Positions 32,219 to 41,554 of a stretch of DNA of 64,000 nt are shown piece by piece. Both the position numbers and the translations under genes were made by a program. This stretch comes from UBA4416 sp044238845 (lineage in GTDB: Bacteria; Bacteroidota; Bacteroidia; B-17B0; Aurantibacillaceae). The stretch is taken from NCBI GenBank assembly GCA_044238845.1, contig JBIICN010000018.1:5414-69413 (forward strand), in the 5' to 3' direction. Under the pieces are notes generated by a model. It ran no database searches, was not told the origin of the DNA, and saw only the letters and a list, made by a program, of their open reading frames with translations. The stretch's first letter is position 1. Every line of letters starts with the position of its first letter.

Positions 32219-33478
32219 ATGAAAGATATATTCGCAAAAATCGAAAAGAACATGGGACCTATTGGAGAGCATTCAAAAGCTTCTCATGGCTATTTTACAT
32301 TTCCAAAATTAGAAGGAGAAGTTTCTCCTCATATGGGTTTTAGAGGAAAAAAATTATTAAACTGGAGTTTAAATAACTACTTAGGATTAGCAAACCATCC
32401 AGAAGTAAGGCAAGCAGATACTGAAGGTGCAACTAAATTTGGTTTAGCGCTTCCAATGGGAGCTCGTATGATGAGTGGAAACTCTGATTTACATGAGCAA
32501 TTAGAGCAAGGTCTTTCTAAATTATCAAAAAAAGAAGATACAATCCTTTGTAATTTTGGTTATCAAGCTATGGTGTCTGCTATTGACGCTTTGGTTGATA
32601 GACATGATGTTATTGTTTACGATGCAGAATCTCACGCTTGTATTTTAGATGGTGTTCGTTTGCATATGGGTAAACGTTTTGTATTTAAGCATAATGATAT
32701 CGAAGATTGTGAAAAACAATTAGTTCGTGCACAACGTTTAGCTGAACAAACAGGTGGTGGTATTTTAGTTATTACCGAAGGGGTTTTTGGAATGCGTGGT
32801 GATCAAGGTAAGTTAAAGGAGATTGTTGAATTAAAGAAAAAATTTACTTTCCGTTTATTTGTAGATGATGCTCACGGTGTTGGTACACTTGGGCCAAATG
32901 GAGGTGGTACAGGCGAACAACAAGGTTGCCAAGATGGAATTGATATTTATTTTGGAACATTTGCAAAATCGTTTGCATTAATTGGAGGTTATATTAGTTC
33001 TACTAAACAAGTAGTAACCTATTTACGTTACAATATGCGTTCTCAAATTTTCGCTAAGTCATTACCAATGCCATTGGTTTATGGTTTATTAAAACGTTTA
33101 GAATTAATTAATAAACACCCTGAATACCGTACGAAATTATGGGAAATTTCAGGGGCATTACAAAAAGGATTAGTAGATGCAGGTTTTGATATTGGTGTAA
33201 CTAACACTCCTGTAACACCTGTTTATATGCGTGGTTCAATTCCAGAAGCAACTAATATGGTAATTGATTTACGTGAAAATTTTGGAATTTTTTGTTCAAT
33301 GGTGGTGTATCCGGTAATTCCAAAAGGAATGATTATCTTACGTTTAATTCCTACTGCTATGCATACATTGGAAGATGTAAAATACACTATTGAAAGTTTC
33401 TCTAAAATTAAAGATAAATTATATGGTGGTCAGTATGTAGCTGACGAAATCAGAGAAGGTTTTTCTCAAGCTCTTTAA
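32219..33478 (+). CDS. Alpha-oxoamine synthase (serine palmitoyltransferase-like)
   Basis: A 419-residue PLP-dependent enzyme of aminotransferase fold type I. The family motifs are WSLNNYLGLANHPEV, the substrate-side SHACILDGVRL, FVDDAHGVGTLGPNG with the PLP-pairing aspartate and histidine, and the Schiff-base lysine in GTFAKSFALIGG. In Bacteroidota proteins of this exact type are serine palmitoyltransferases starting sphingolipid synthesis, or related KBL-type enzymes; membrane sphingolipids are known in the phylum. The choice between these is by resemblance only. Confidence 0.85.
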   Translation: MKDIFAKIEKNMGPIGEHSKASHGYFTFPKLEGEVSPHMGFRGKKLLNWSLNNYLGLANHPEVRQADTEGATKFGLALPMGARMMSGNSDLHEQLEQGLSKLSKKEDTILCNFGYQAMVSAIDALVDRHDVIVYDAESHACILDGVRLHMGKRFVFKHNDIEDCEKQLVRAQRLAEQTGGGILVITEGVFGMRGDQGKLKEIVELKKKFTFRLFVDDAHGVGTLGPNGGGTGEQQGCQDGIDIYFGTFAKSFALIGGYISSTKQVVTYLRYNMRSQIFAKSLPMPLVYGLLKRLELINKHPEYRTKLWEISGALQKGLVDAGFDIGVTNTPVTPVYMRGSIPEATNMVIDLRENFGIFCSMVVYPVIPKGMIILRLIPTAMHTLEDVKYTIESFSKIKDKLYGGQYVADEIREGFSQAL

Positions 33479-33484
33479 TTATTT

Positions 33485-33509
33485 GTCACACTGAGCTTAG
33501 TCGAAGTGT
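33485..33509. repeat. Dispersed CTGAGCTTAGTCGAAG-type repeat
   Basis: Core CTGAGCTTAGTCGAAG flanked by CACA and GTGT, related to the repeats at 15520-15544 and in ligA. It lies six bases after the oxoamine-synthase stop and just upstream of the TatD-like gene. Confidence 0.65.
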
Positions 33510-33516
33510 AAAAGTA

Positions 33517-34167
33517 ATGATACCATATATTAACATACATACACACCATTTGTCGGAAGATAATGGTGTGTTTTTGTTTAATAACCGTTTTGGTTTTGAT
33601 AAAGAAATTTATCTGGAAAAATATTTCTCTATCGGCATTCACCCGTGGGACGCTGATTTACAAGTTTCGACAGTGGAATTTGAAAAAATAATCCAACATC
33701 CAAATTGCTTAGCTATTGGAGAATGTGGTTTAGATAAAGTGAAGGGGCCTGATATAGAAATTCAAAAGAAAGTATTTATTGATCAATTAGAATTGGCCGT
33801 AAAATATCAAAAGCCATTTATAATTCATTGTGTCAAAGCCTTTGATGAATTGATAGAAATATGTTATCTCTTTCATTCGAAAATTCCGTTAATCATTCAT
33901 GGATTTAATAAATCTCAACAACTGCTTCAACAATTAATAAATAAGGGGTTTTACATCTCTTTGCATCATTCTGTTTTTGAAAAAGTTGATGATATTTTTT
34001 TTAATAGTCAACTAGAAAAAATATTTTTAGAAACTGATAATAACGAATCAATTTTAATAGAAGATGTATATAAAAAAGCAGCGGCTTGTTTTCAAATCCA
34101 AGAAGATGATTTAAAAGAAAAAATTTATACTAATTTCACAGCCTTATTTAAAAACCATGGAAGATAG
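33517..34167 (+). CDS. TatD-family metal-dependent hydrolase
   Basis: A 216-residue TIM-barrel hydrolase related to TatD DNases. Metal-site motifs are NIHTHH at the N-terminus, AIGECGLD, IIHCVKAFDE, IIHGF and LETDNNE. It is shorter than typical TatD (about 260 residues) but has all metal ligands. DNA repair or 3'-5' nuclease activity is known for some members, but not established for this one. Its 3' end overlaps tcdA by 11 bases. Confidence 0.88.
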   Translation: MIPYINIHTHHLSEDNGVFLFNNRFGFDKEIYLEKYFSIGIHPWDADLQVSTVEFEKIIQHPNCLAIGECGLDKVKGPDIEIQKKVFIDQLELAVKYQKPFIIHCVKAFDELIEICYLFHSKIPLIIHGFNKSQQLLQQLINKGFYISLHHSVFEKVDDIFFNSQLEKIFLETDNNESILIEDVYKKAAACFQIQEDDLKEKIYTNFTALFKNHGR

Positions 34168-34891
34168 ACATTGGATGCAACGTACTCGCCTTTTAGTAGG
34201 TGATTCAGGAATTGATAATTTACAAAAAGCTCATGTATTGATTGTTGGTTTAGGTGGAGTAGGGTCTTATGCCGCTGAAGCCTTGTGTAGAGCAGGAATT
34301 GGCGAATTGACTATTGTTGATGGAGACGTGGTTGATCCTACTAACAGAAATCGCCAATTACAAGCCTTGTCCACAACTCATGGGATGAGTAAGGCTAAAT
34401 TAATGGAAGAGAGGATGTTACAGATTAATCCTTCTGTGAAACTGAATGTAATTTCTGAATTTCAAGACCCTGAAAAGATGATTGCCTTGTTGCAAAAGCC
34501 TTTTGATTATGTAATTGATGCCATTGATAGTATTACACCCAAAGTACATTTAATAAAAACAGCCTTAGAAATGGGACATCGTCTAGTATCCTCTATGGGA
34601 GCTGGTGGTAAAATGGATCCCACTCAATTAAAAGTCTTAGATATATCAAAAACTTGCCATTGTCCAATGGCATATTACCTGAGAAAACGTTTAAAAGAAG
34701 TTGGGATTAAAAAAGGATTTAAAGCGGTTTTTTCAACAGAATTACCTGATAAACGCTCCATTATGAAAACAGATGGCACCAATTTTAAAAAATCAGCTTA
34801 TGGAACTATTTCATACATTCCAGCAGTTTTCGGAATGACCTGCGCATCTGTTGTTATAAGAGATTTAACAGATTGGAAAGAAATCAAGTAA
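34157..34891 (+). CDS. tcdA: tRNA threonylcarbamoyladenosine dehydratase
   Basis: A 244-residue E1-like enzyme that cyclises the t6A base at position 37 of tRNAs using ATP. The Rossmann-type ATP motif is LIVGLGGVGSYAAEALCRAG, followed by NRQLQAL, DAIDSITPK and the conserved cysteine-bearing TCHCPMAYYLRKRLKEVGI. The length and motifs match TcdA (YgdL/CsdL). It is translationally coupled to the TatD-like gene by an 11-base overlap. Confidence 0.93.
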   Translation: MEDRHWMQRTRLLVGDSGIDNLQKAHVLIVGLGGVGSYAAEALCRAGIGELTIVDGDVVDPTNRNRQLQALSTTHGMSKAKLMEERMLQINPSVKLNVISEFQDPEKMIALLQKPFDYVIDAIDSITPKVHLIKTALEMGHRLVSSMGAGGKMDPTQLKVLDISKTCHCPMAYYLRKRLKEVGIKKGFKAVFSTELPDKRSIMKTDGTNFKKSAYGTISYIPAVFGMTCASVVIRDLTDWKEIK

Positions 34892-34952
34892 ATTGATTAT
34901 CAGAGCTTTAGTTTTTTAACAAATATAGTGTTATCAAATTTTTAACAATGTT

Positions 34953-34982
34953 TTGAATTAATTAAATTAATCGTTAAGTTTG
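34953..34982 (+). promoter_or_regulatory. Promoter TTG-N19-TAAGTTTG
   Basis: TTG at 34953-34955 and TAAGTTTG at 34975-34982 with exactly 19 bases between, 46 bases before the metalloprotease start. Confidence 0.78.
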
Positions 34983-35028
34983 TAATTAGAATAAATCCCC
35001 ATTTATTTAATTTATAAATCATATAAAA

Positions 35029-37878
35029 ATGAAAAAATTATTACTTAGTGCTACGGCATGTTTCTTAGTTGCTTCATCTATCAAGGCTCAACAAATTCAG
35101 CCATGTGGTACATATCAAGCTCGCGAAATCCATTTAAAAAATACTCCTGGTTACGCAGCTAAATTAAACGCGTCAGAGGCAACTTCAGCAGCTGAATATC
35201 AAGCATATTTGCAAAATTTAAATTCTGCAGCAAAATCATCATCTTTAACTGAAACATATACGTATACAGTTCCAGTTGTATTTCATGTATTACATTTAGG
35301 AGAGCAAGTAGGAACTGGTACAAATGTAAGTGATGCCACTTTAATTAATACTTTAGCTCAAGTTAATAGGGATTTTGCAAGAAAAGGTTCTGATACAATA
35401 AATATTGATCCATTATTTGACTCTTTATACATTAATTCAAGAATTCATTTTGAATTAGCTAAAAAAGATCCTAAAGGTAATTGTACGAATGGTATAGTTC
35501 GTCATTATGACCCAAATACAAATTGGTCTCAATCAGATTTCTTTAATTTCAAATATAGTACGATGGCTCCAGGTAATTGGAATCCTTCAAAGTATTTAAA
35601 TATTTATATTGTTAAAAATATTATTGATGATGGTGGTTCTTCTGGAACTATTGTAGGTTACACATACATTCCAGGTACATCTCCAATTGACCCAGCTGAT
35701 GCAATTGTTTATCGTTATGATTTCTTAACAGGTTTAAATGCTCGTTCGATGAGCCATGAGATTGGACATTGGTTAGGATTAAGTCATACTTTTGGCTCAT
35801 CTAATAACGCTGGTGTTGAATGTGGAAATGATGATATTGGTGATACACCTGCAACAACGGGTTTTTTTAGTACTTGTCCAAAAGCTGCTTTGTATTCAAA
35901 TAATCTAGTGGTAGCAAATCCTTCAGATAGTTCTGATATTGTAAAAGTAGATTTTGGTACTATTATAACTACTGCAGGCCCTGTAATTCCACTTTTTAAT
36001 ACATCTTCTTTAAATTCAGCGGTTGGAGTTTTTTCTTTTCCAACTTCTACAAAAACTGGTACAACATCTGTTACTGCTTATCATACTGGAACAGCTACTG
36101 CAAATGGAACTGTTGGCGGCTATTCAGATTATTCAAGTATTTATCCTTTCGATTTTGCAAGTGGTACTAATCTTCAAATTAAAATTACAAGTACGGCTTC
36201 ATATTCTGTAAATAATTATGTGGCTGTTTATCTCGACAGAAACCGTAATGGTAGTTTTAGTGATGGTGGTGAAGCTGTTTTTGTTTCTTCTGCAAATTTA
36301 TTAGGGACTCAAACTTTTAGTACAAGTACTTCATTAACTGGTTCTGGTTTAATGAGAATGAGAGTTATCACTAGTAATTCTCCTATTACTAATGCTACTG
36401 CCGCATTAAGTTCTGGTGAATTTGAAGACTATACTTTAAATATTGGTTTAATTTCTTGTCAAGCTGATCTAAGACCAAATATTGAAAATATCATGGATTA
36501 CTCTGCTTGTCCAAAAATGTTTACAAAAGCTCAAACTGGTAAAATGAGACAATCACTTCGCTCTATGGTAAGTTTAAGACAATTAGTTGTTGATACGGTT
36601 AATTTAGTTAATACGGGTTTGTTAATCAAAACAGTTGGTACTTTTACAGCTGCTCCCGTTCCCCCATCTACAGTTGTTACAACTTATACAGCATATGTCT
36701 ATACTCCTGCATCAACAACTCCTTGTGCACCAATTGCAGACTTTGCATCTAATAAATATATTAACTGTGCTGGACAAGCATTTACATTTAATAGCACGTC
36801 ATATAATTTCAGTTCTCCTATCACTTCTTATTCTTGGGAATTTGAGGGCGGTTCTCCTGCAACATCTACTTTAGCTACTCAAGCTGTTACCTATGCAAAT
36901 CCAGGTACTTATTCTGTTTCGTTAACTGTTACTAATGCTGATGGAACATCTTCTAAATCAAAATCTTCATATGTTAAAACAGAATGGAATGCAGGACAAA
37001 TAACTTTACCATATAAAGAAGATTTTGAGAGTGGTCAATGGTGGCCTCAAGGAATGGTTATTAAAAATAACGATGCAGGAAGTCCAAGTTGGGAATTGTC
37101 AAATTATGGTGCTGGTGTTACAGCTCCATCAATGAAATCAATTGTTTTACCTAACGCAAATTATGTTGGAGGTTTCCCTGGTTTTGCTTCACATATTGAT
37201 ATTTTAGAGTTACCTGCTTTCGACTTTACAAATACAACCAATATCTCCTTTTCCTTTGATTATTCTTTTGCTAGAAAAAATGCAGTTGTTGCTGATACTT
37301 TTAAAATACAATATAGTTTAGATTGTGGTGGTTCTTGGATTAATTTGCCAGGAGCACCAGCTGCTGCAGTTTTAGCTACTAGCGGTGGAACGGTTAATGC
37401 TCCTTACATTCCTTGGAGTTCAGTAACTTCGTCAGTTGTTCCAAATCCAAAATGGATAAATAAAACTATATCATCTGTGGTATTAGGTGGATTAAATAAT
37501 AAAAGAGATGTGAAATTCCGTTTTTGGTTTCAAAATGATATTGCTACAGGTACTTCACAAAATTTATACATAGATAATATTAATGTTTCTGGAACAGTTG
37601 GATTAAATGAATTTGAAAACTCTTTAGGATTATCGATTTATCCAAATCCTACAAGTTCATCATCTATTATTGAATTTACTTCTCCATCTAATTCAAAAGC
37701 TAACATCTTAGTTTATGATGTAACTGGAAGAGTTATTGAAGAAGGTAATATGACTGTTAATTCAGGAGTTAGTTCAAAATATACTGTAAACGCTTCAAAT
37801 CAATTAAACTCTGGTGTTTATTTTATATCAATCACTATTGATGGTAAAAAAGTAACTAAGAAATTAATTATTGAATAA
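35029..37878 (+). CDS. T9SS-secreted M43 (pappalysin-type) metalloprotease
   Basis: A 949-residue secreted protein. The signal peptide ends IKAQ. The catalytic zinc motif is HEIGHWLGLSHTFG with the Met-turn in ENIMDYSACPKMFT; between them is an inserted GEVED-type domain (NGTVGGYSDY...DYTLNI, residues about 305-475). A PKD domain follows (ITSYSWEFEGGSPA...TYANPGTYSVSLTVTN), then a MAM/jellyroll-like module, and finally a type A T9SS sorting domain (LSIYPNPTSSSSIIEF...GVYFISITIDGKKVTKKLIIE). It likely degrades external proteins. It is monocistronic with its own promoter and terminator. Confidence 0.92.
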   Translation: MKKLLLSATACFLVASSIKAQQIQPCGTYQAREIHLKNTPGYAAKLNASEATSAAEYQAYLQNLNSAAKSSSLTETYTYTVPVVFHVLHLGEQVGTGTNVSDATLINTLAQVNRDFARKGSDTINIDPLFDSLYINSRIHFELAKKDPKGNCTNGIVRHYDPNTNWSQSDFFNFKYSTMAPGNWNPSKYLNIYIVKNIIDDGGSSGTIVGYTYIPGTSPIDPADAIVYRYDFLTGLNARSMSHEIGHWLGLSHTFGSSNNAGVECGNDDIGDTPATTGFFSTCPKAALYSNNLVVANPSDSSDIVKVDFGTIITTAGPVIPLFNTSSLNSAVGVFSFPTSTKTGTTSVTAYHTGTATANGTVGGYSDYSSIYPFDFASGTNLQIKITSTASYSVNNYVAVYLDRNRNGSFSDGGEAVFVSSANLLGTQTFSTSTSLTGSGLMRMRVITSNSPITNATAALSSGEFEDYTLNIGLISCQADLRPNIENIMDYSACPKMFTKAQTGKMRQSLRSMVSLRQLVVDTVNLVNTGLLIKTVGTFTAAPVPPSTVVTTYTAYVYTPASTTPCAPIADFASNKYINCAGQAFTFNSTSYNFSSPITSYSWEFEGGSPATSTLATQAVTYANPGTYSVSLTVTNADGTSSKSKSSYVKTEWNAGQITLPYKEDFESGQWWPQGMVIKNNDAGSPSWELSNYGAGVTAPSMKSIVLPNANYVGGFPGFASHIDILELPAFDFTNTTNISFSFDYSFARKNAVVADTFKIQYSLDCGGSWINLPGAPAAAVLATSGGTVNAPYIPWSSVTSSVVPNPKWINKTISSVVLGGLNNKRDVKFRFWFQNDIATGTSQNLYIDNINVSGTVGLNEFENSLGLSIYPNPTSSSSIIEFTSPSNSKANILVYDVTGRVIEEGNMTVNSGVSSKYTVNASNQLNSGVYFISITIDGKKVTKKLIIE

Positions 37879-37894
37879 ATTTAGTATCATTATT

Positions 37895-37932
37895 AAAAAC
37901 GCCTTTCTTGTTAGAAGGGCGTTTTTTTTTTT
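37895..37932 (+). terminator. Rho-independent terminator after the metalloprotease
   Basis: Stem AAACGCCTTTC / GAAGGGCGTTT with a six-base loop and a long T-run. Confidence 0.9.
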
Positions 37933-37968
37933 GATAAAAATCAAATCATATAATCAGTAAAAAATAAT

Positions 37969-37976
37969 TATCTTTG
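37969..37976 (+). promoter_or_regulatory. -7 promoter box (TATCTTTG)
   Basis: Exact TAnnTTTG match 42 bases before the TPR gene start at 38019. Confidence 0.6.
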
Positions 37977-38018
37977 CCCCCTCATTAACAAGTAATTGAG
38001 ACTAAAAATAAAGTACTT

Positions 38019-38672
38019 ATGAAATTTTTAAGATTTTACATTTTATATAGATTAGAAATTATTATTGCCCTAGTTATTTTAGGCATTTTATCACATTTAT
38101 ATCTGGATGCTGTTACAGCTTGGATTTGTTACACATTAGCAATATTTTCTCTTGTATTTTATTTTGGGATGGGAACCATGCGAATAGTGCAAGAAGCTGT
38201 TGCTGATGGAGATGTTGATTTAGCGATGAAATATTTAAATAAAATTAAGTTTCCTAGATTACTATATAAACCAATAAGATCGGGATACTATATGTTACAA
38301 AGTAATTTATCAATGGCATCAAATGATTTAGATAAAGCTGAAGATAATATTAGAAAAAGTTTAAAAATTAAATCAAAGATAGTTGGAGATATGGAAGGCT
38401 CTAACTTAATGCAGTTAGGATTTATTGAATTAAAGAAAGGACATACCAAACAAGCTCGAGTTCATTTATTAGAAGCAGTTAAAGCTGGAATTCCTGATAA
38501 AGATAGTTTAGCTGCTGCTCACTTACAGTTATGTAATATCGAAGCACAACGTATGCAATATAAGATTGCTAAACAACATTTTAAAAAGGCAAAGGATTTA
38601 AAACCTAAAAACGATGAAATTGTTTCTCAATTAAAACAAATGGAGAAACAAATTAGTAGAATGCCTGGTTAA
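38019..38672 (+). CDS. Membrane-anchored TPR protein
   Basis: A 217-residue protein with two N-terminal membrane segments (about 10-28 and 32-52) followed by three or more TPR-like helical hairpins, for example GYYMLQSNLSMASNDLDKAEDNIRKSL, NLMQLGFIELKKGHTKQARVHLLEAV and KIAKQHFKKAKDLKPKNDEI. It is probably a scaffold on the cytoplasmic side of the membrane; no partner is identifiable. Confidence 0.8.
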   Translation: MKFLRFYILYRLEIIIALVILGILSHLYLDAVTAWICYTLAIFSLVFYFGMGTMRIVQEAVADGDVDLAMKYLNKIKFPRLLYKPIRSGYYMLQSNLSMASNDLDKAEDNIRKSLKIKSKIVGDMEGSNLMQLGFIELKKGHTKQARVHLLEAVKAGIPDKDSLAAAHLQLCNIEAQRMQYKIAKQHFKKAKDLKPKNDEIVSQLKQMEKQISRMPG

Positions 38673-38678
38673 TGCATA

Positions 38679-38870
38679 TTAATCAACAACTTTACATGTA
38701 ACGCCATTTTTTGGTTCATTCCATTCAGAGCAATCTCCATTTGAAGATTCAATAATATTGTATGGATCTCCGTTTGGATAACGACAATCGCAAGCATGTT
38801 TCTTTTTACAACTATAATGAATGGAACCTAGTGCAACAATAAAAATTACTATTTTAATTTTATTGCTCAT
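38679..38870 (-). CDS. Small hypothetical lipoprotein (63 residues)
   Basis: A putative small lipoprotein with a hydrophobic start (MSNKIKIVIFIVALGSIHYSC, lipobox-like HYSC) and a cysteine-rich mature part (HACDCRYPNGDPY, NGDCSEW, GVTCKVVD; five further cysteines). Its start codon shares one base with the stop of the HD-domain gene, so coupled translation is likely. It converges on the TPR gene six bases away. Function is unknown. Confidence 0.7.
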   Translation of the reverse strand: MSNKIKIVIFIVALGSIHYSCKKKHACDCRYPNGDPYNIIESSNGDCSEWNEPKNGVTCKVVD

Positions 38871-40099
38871 TAAATCCCTTTAGGATAGCAAATAAAATAT
38901 TTCGTTACTTTTTTACTTAGCATCTTAATATTTAATTGGTCAGACGCTTTTGCGACATCAATCAATTGTCCATTTTTATGTAAGATATTGATTTGAACTT
39001 TTGATGAATTATAAGCACTGTTATTCACACTTTCTGCAAATACAAAATATTCAGATTCCTTTTTTGTTAGCTTATATTTCTTCATTACCTTTTCTTGAAT
39101 TTGGTTTTTATAAGTAGGTGTGAAGTTTTTATTTTGTAGTTCAATTTTGTATAAGTTTCTATCAATAATATTTGTACAAAGAGTAGATAAAACAACATCT
39201 TTATGATTCATCCAAACTTTTACAGCAGCCATGATATCGTAATCATCTAATAATACAAACTGTTGTAATAACTCAGGCTTACTAATAAAATCTTTTTTAC
39301 TATAATTGTTTTTTAAGAATAACGACAGAGCGGGAGTTGCAAATAAATCTTCGCCTGCTAATGATAATTCTTTGGCACGTTTTAAAACATTTACTAATAA
39401 TTTCTCCGCACTTAAAACAGTTTTATGTAAATACACTTGCCAGTACATTAAACGGCGAGCAATTAAAAAACTTTCTACACTGTAAATTCCTTTTGCCTCC
39501 ACCACTAAATTGCCATCTTTTACATTGAGCATTTTAATAATACGATCGCTACTCACAACTCCTTCCGAAACTCCTGTGAAAAAACTATCTCTATTTAAGT
39601 AATCTAATCTGTCCATATCTAACTGACTAGATACTAATTGATGCAGGAATTTTTTAGGATGTTCGTTTTTAAATATTTTAATAGCTAAGCTTAACTTTCC
39701 TTTAAATGTTTTATTTAATTCATCCATCAACATGGTTGAAATATCTTCGTGATGAATTCCTTTGACAATAGTATGTTCCAAGGCATGAGAAAACGGACCG
39801 TGACCTATATCATGTAATAAAATCGCCACAATAGCCGCTCTTGACTCCTCATCTGTAATTTTAACATCTTTTGATTTTAAAACTTGAAGAGCTTCAGTCA
39901 TTAAATACATGGCACCAATAGCATGATGAAAACGCGTATGTAAAGCTCCTGGATAAACTAAATTAGTTAAGCCTAATTGTTTAATTCTGCGCAAACGCTG
40001 AAAAATAGGATGATTGATTAAATCATACACCAAATCATCTGGCAATGTAACAAAGCCATAAATTGGATCGTTTATTATTTTTCGTTTGTTTGAAACCAT
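38870..40099 (-). CDS. HD-domain phosphohydrolase (dNTPase/SAMHD1-like)
   Basis: A 409-residue metal-dependent phosphohydrolase. The signature RLRRIKQLGLTNLVYPGALHTRFHHAIG gives the first histidine, followed by AILLHDIGHGPFSHALEH with the HD pair, and SSQLDMDRLDYLNRDSF with the fourth ligand. The order and spacing are those of deoxynucleotide triphosphohydrolase-like proteins such as YwfO and SAMHD1. The ATG at 40099 is used: the longer form at 40126 starts inside the -7 box at 40124-40131. Confidence 0.92.
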   Translation of the reverse strand: MVSNKRKIINDPIYGFVTLPDDLVYDLINHPIFQRLRRIKQLGLTNLVYPGALHTRFHHAIGAMYLMTEALQVLKSKDVKITDEESRAAIVAILLHDIGHGPFSHALEHTIVKGIHHEDISTMLMDELNKTFKGKLSLAIKIFKNEHPKKFLHQLVSSQLDMDRLDYLNRDSFFTGVSEGVVSSDRIIKMLNVKDGNLVVEAKGIYSVESFLIARRLMYWQVYLHKTVLSAEKLLVNVLKRAKELSLAGEDLFATPALSLFLKNNYSKKDFISKPELLQQFVLLDDYDIMAAVKVWMNHKDVVLSTLCTNIIDRNLYKIELQNKNFTPTYKNQIQEKVMKKYKLTKKESEYFVFAESVNNSAYNSSKVQINILHKNGQLIDVAKASDQLNIKMLSKKVTKYFICYPKGI

Positions 40100-40123
40100 A
40101 GTTTTAAGAAGTATTACAACAAA

Positions 40124-40131
40124 CAAATCTA
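40124..40131 (-). promoter_or_regulatory. -7 promoter box (TAGATTTG on minus)
   Basis: TAnnTTTG match on the minus strand, 24 bases upstream of the HD gene ATG at 40099; it also rules out the longer start at 40126. Confidence 0.6.
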
Positions 40132-40188
40132 CTATTTTTAAACCGTTTTTTTATCCTAAAATAGTATCATAAATAGCACATAAATGAT

Positions 40189-40196
40189 TATTTTTG
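40189..40196 (+). promoter_or_regulatory. -7 promoter box (TATTTTTG)
   Basis: Exact TAnnTTTG match 24 bases before the aminotransferase ATG at 40221. Confidence 0.62.
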
Positions 40197-40220
40197 TGGC
40201 TCAATTTTTAAAATTATCTT

Positions 40221-41420
40221 ATGCCAAAAATATCAGTCAAGGCTATTGAAATGCCTTCTTCTCCAATTCGTAAATTAGTTCCATTCGCAGAAGCAGCAAA
40301 AAAACGTGGGACTAAAATTTATCATTTAAATATTGGTCAACCTGATATTGAAACTCCTGAATCATTTTTAAACGCAGTTAAAACAGCTGATTTTAAAGTG
40401 TTAGAATATAGTCATAGTGCAGGTAACGAAAGCTACCGTAAAAAATTATGTAACTATTATAAATCATATAACATCAATATTGATGCAAGTGAAGTGATTA
40501 TTACTTGTGGTGGTTCTGAAGCTATTGAAATTACCATGAAGACTTGTTTTAACGAAGGTGATGAAGTTATTATTCCTGAGCCTTTTTATGCAAATTATAA
40601 TGGTTTTTCTACATCAGCTGGAGTAAAAGTTGTGCCAGTAAGAAGTTATATTGAAACTGGTTTCGCTTTACCTCCAATCAGTGATTTCGAAAAAGTAATT
40701 ACTCCAAAAACTAAAGGGATTATGATTTGTAACCCTGGAAATCCAACGGGTTATTTATATACAAAAGCAGAATTAGAAGCATTACGCGACTTAGTAAAAA
40801 AATACGATCTGTATTTATTAAGCGATGAAGTATACCGTGAATTCTGTTACGATGGAAAAGAATATGTTTCTGTAATGCACTTAGATGGTATCGAAAATAA
40901 CGTTGTATTATTAGATTCTATTTCTAAACGTTATAGTGCTTGTGGGGCTCGTATTGGAGCCATGATTAGCAAAAACAAAGAAGTAATGGCAGCAGCTATG
41001 AAATTTGCTCAAGCGCGTTTATCTCCGCCAAGTTACGGACAAATAGGAGCTGAGGCTGCATTAGATACTCCTCAATCTTATTTTGATGGAGTGAAAACAG
41101 AATATATCGCACGCAGAGATTATGTGATTGAAGAAATTAATAAAATTGATGGCGTGTTTTGCCCTAAACCAAGCGGTGCATTTTATTGCATAGCTCGTTT
41201 ACCAATTGATAATTCTGATAAATTTTGTCAATGGTTATTAGAAGAGTTTTCGTTTAACGGACAAACTGTAATGATGGCACCAGCAACAGGATTTTATTCA
41301 ACACCTGATGCTGGAACTAATGAGGTACGTTTGGCATATGTTTTAAATAAAGAAGATTTGAAAAATGCTATTATATGTTTAAAGGAAGCTTTAAAAGTGT
41401 ATCCAGGTAAAACAAACTAA
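40221..41420 (+). CDS. PLP-dependent aminotransferase, class I/II
   Basis: A 399-residue fold-type I aminotransferase, of the AspB/aspartate aminotransferase-like group. Seen are YHLNIGQPDIETPE, the EYSHSAGNESYRKKL segment, ITCGGSEAIEITMKT, the PLP-binding ICNPGNPTGYLYTKAEL, SDEVYREFCYDGKE and the lysine region LLDSISKRYSACGARIG, in which the Schiff-base residue is the lysine of SKRYS. The C-terminal arginine motif region LAYVLNKEDL is present. The amino-acid substrate is not certain. A terminator follows. Confidence 0.92.
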   Translation: MPKISVKAIEMPSSPIRKLVPFAEAAKKRGTKIYHLNIGQPDIETPESFLNAVKTADFKVLEYSHSAGNESYRKKLCNYYKSYNINIDASEVIITCGGSEAIEITMKTCFNEGDEVIIPEPFYANYNGFSTSAGVKVVPVRSYIETGFALPPISDFEKVITPKTKGIMICNPGNPTGYLYTKAELEALRDLVKKYDLYLLSDEVYREFCYDGKEYVSVMHLDGIENNVVLLDSISKRYSACGARIGAMISKNKEVMAAAMKFAQARLSPPSYGQIGAEAALDTPQSYFDGVKTEYIARRDYVIEEINKIDGVFCPKPSGAFYCIARLPIDNSDKFCQWLLEEFSFNGQTVMMAPATGFYSTPDAGTNEVRLAYVLNKEDLKNAIICLKEALKVYPGKTN

Positions 41421-41442
41421 TTAGTATTCTATTTTTATAAGT

Positions 41443-41470
41443 CAAAAACACCTCAATTGAGGTGTTTTTT
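41443..41470 (+). terminator. Rho-independent terminator after the aminotransferase
   Basis: Fully palindromic AAAAACACCTCAATTGAGGTGTTTTT-type hairpin, with a T-run. Confidence 0.9.
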
Positions 41471-41554
41471 GTTTTTTAAATGACAGGATGACTTAAAATA
41501 ATTGCAAATGGCAGCCTTTTTTGAGATGGTATGTTTTTGGAGTTTAAGTTATCG

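Noticed and set aside
41531..41554. Longer start of the rhomboid protease
   Set aside because: Possible, but the added residues are not typical of the family; kept as an alternative only.
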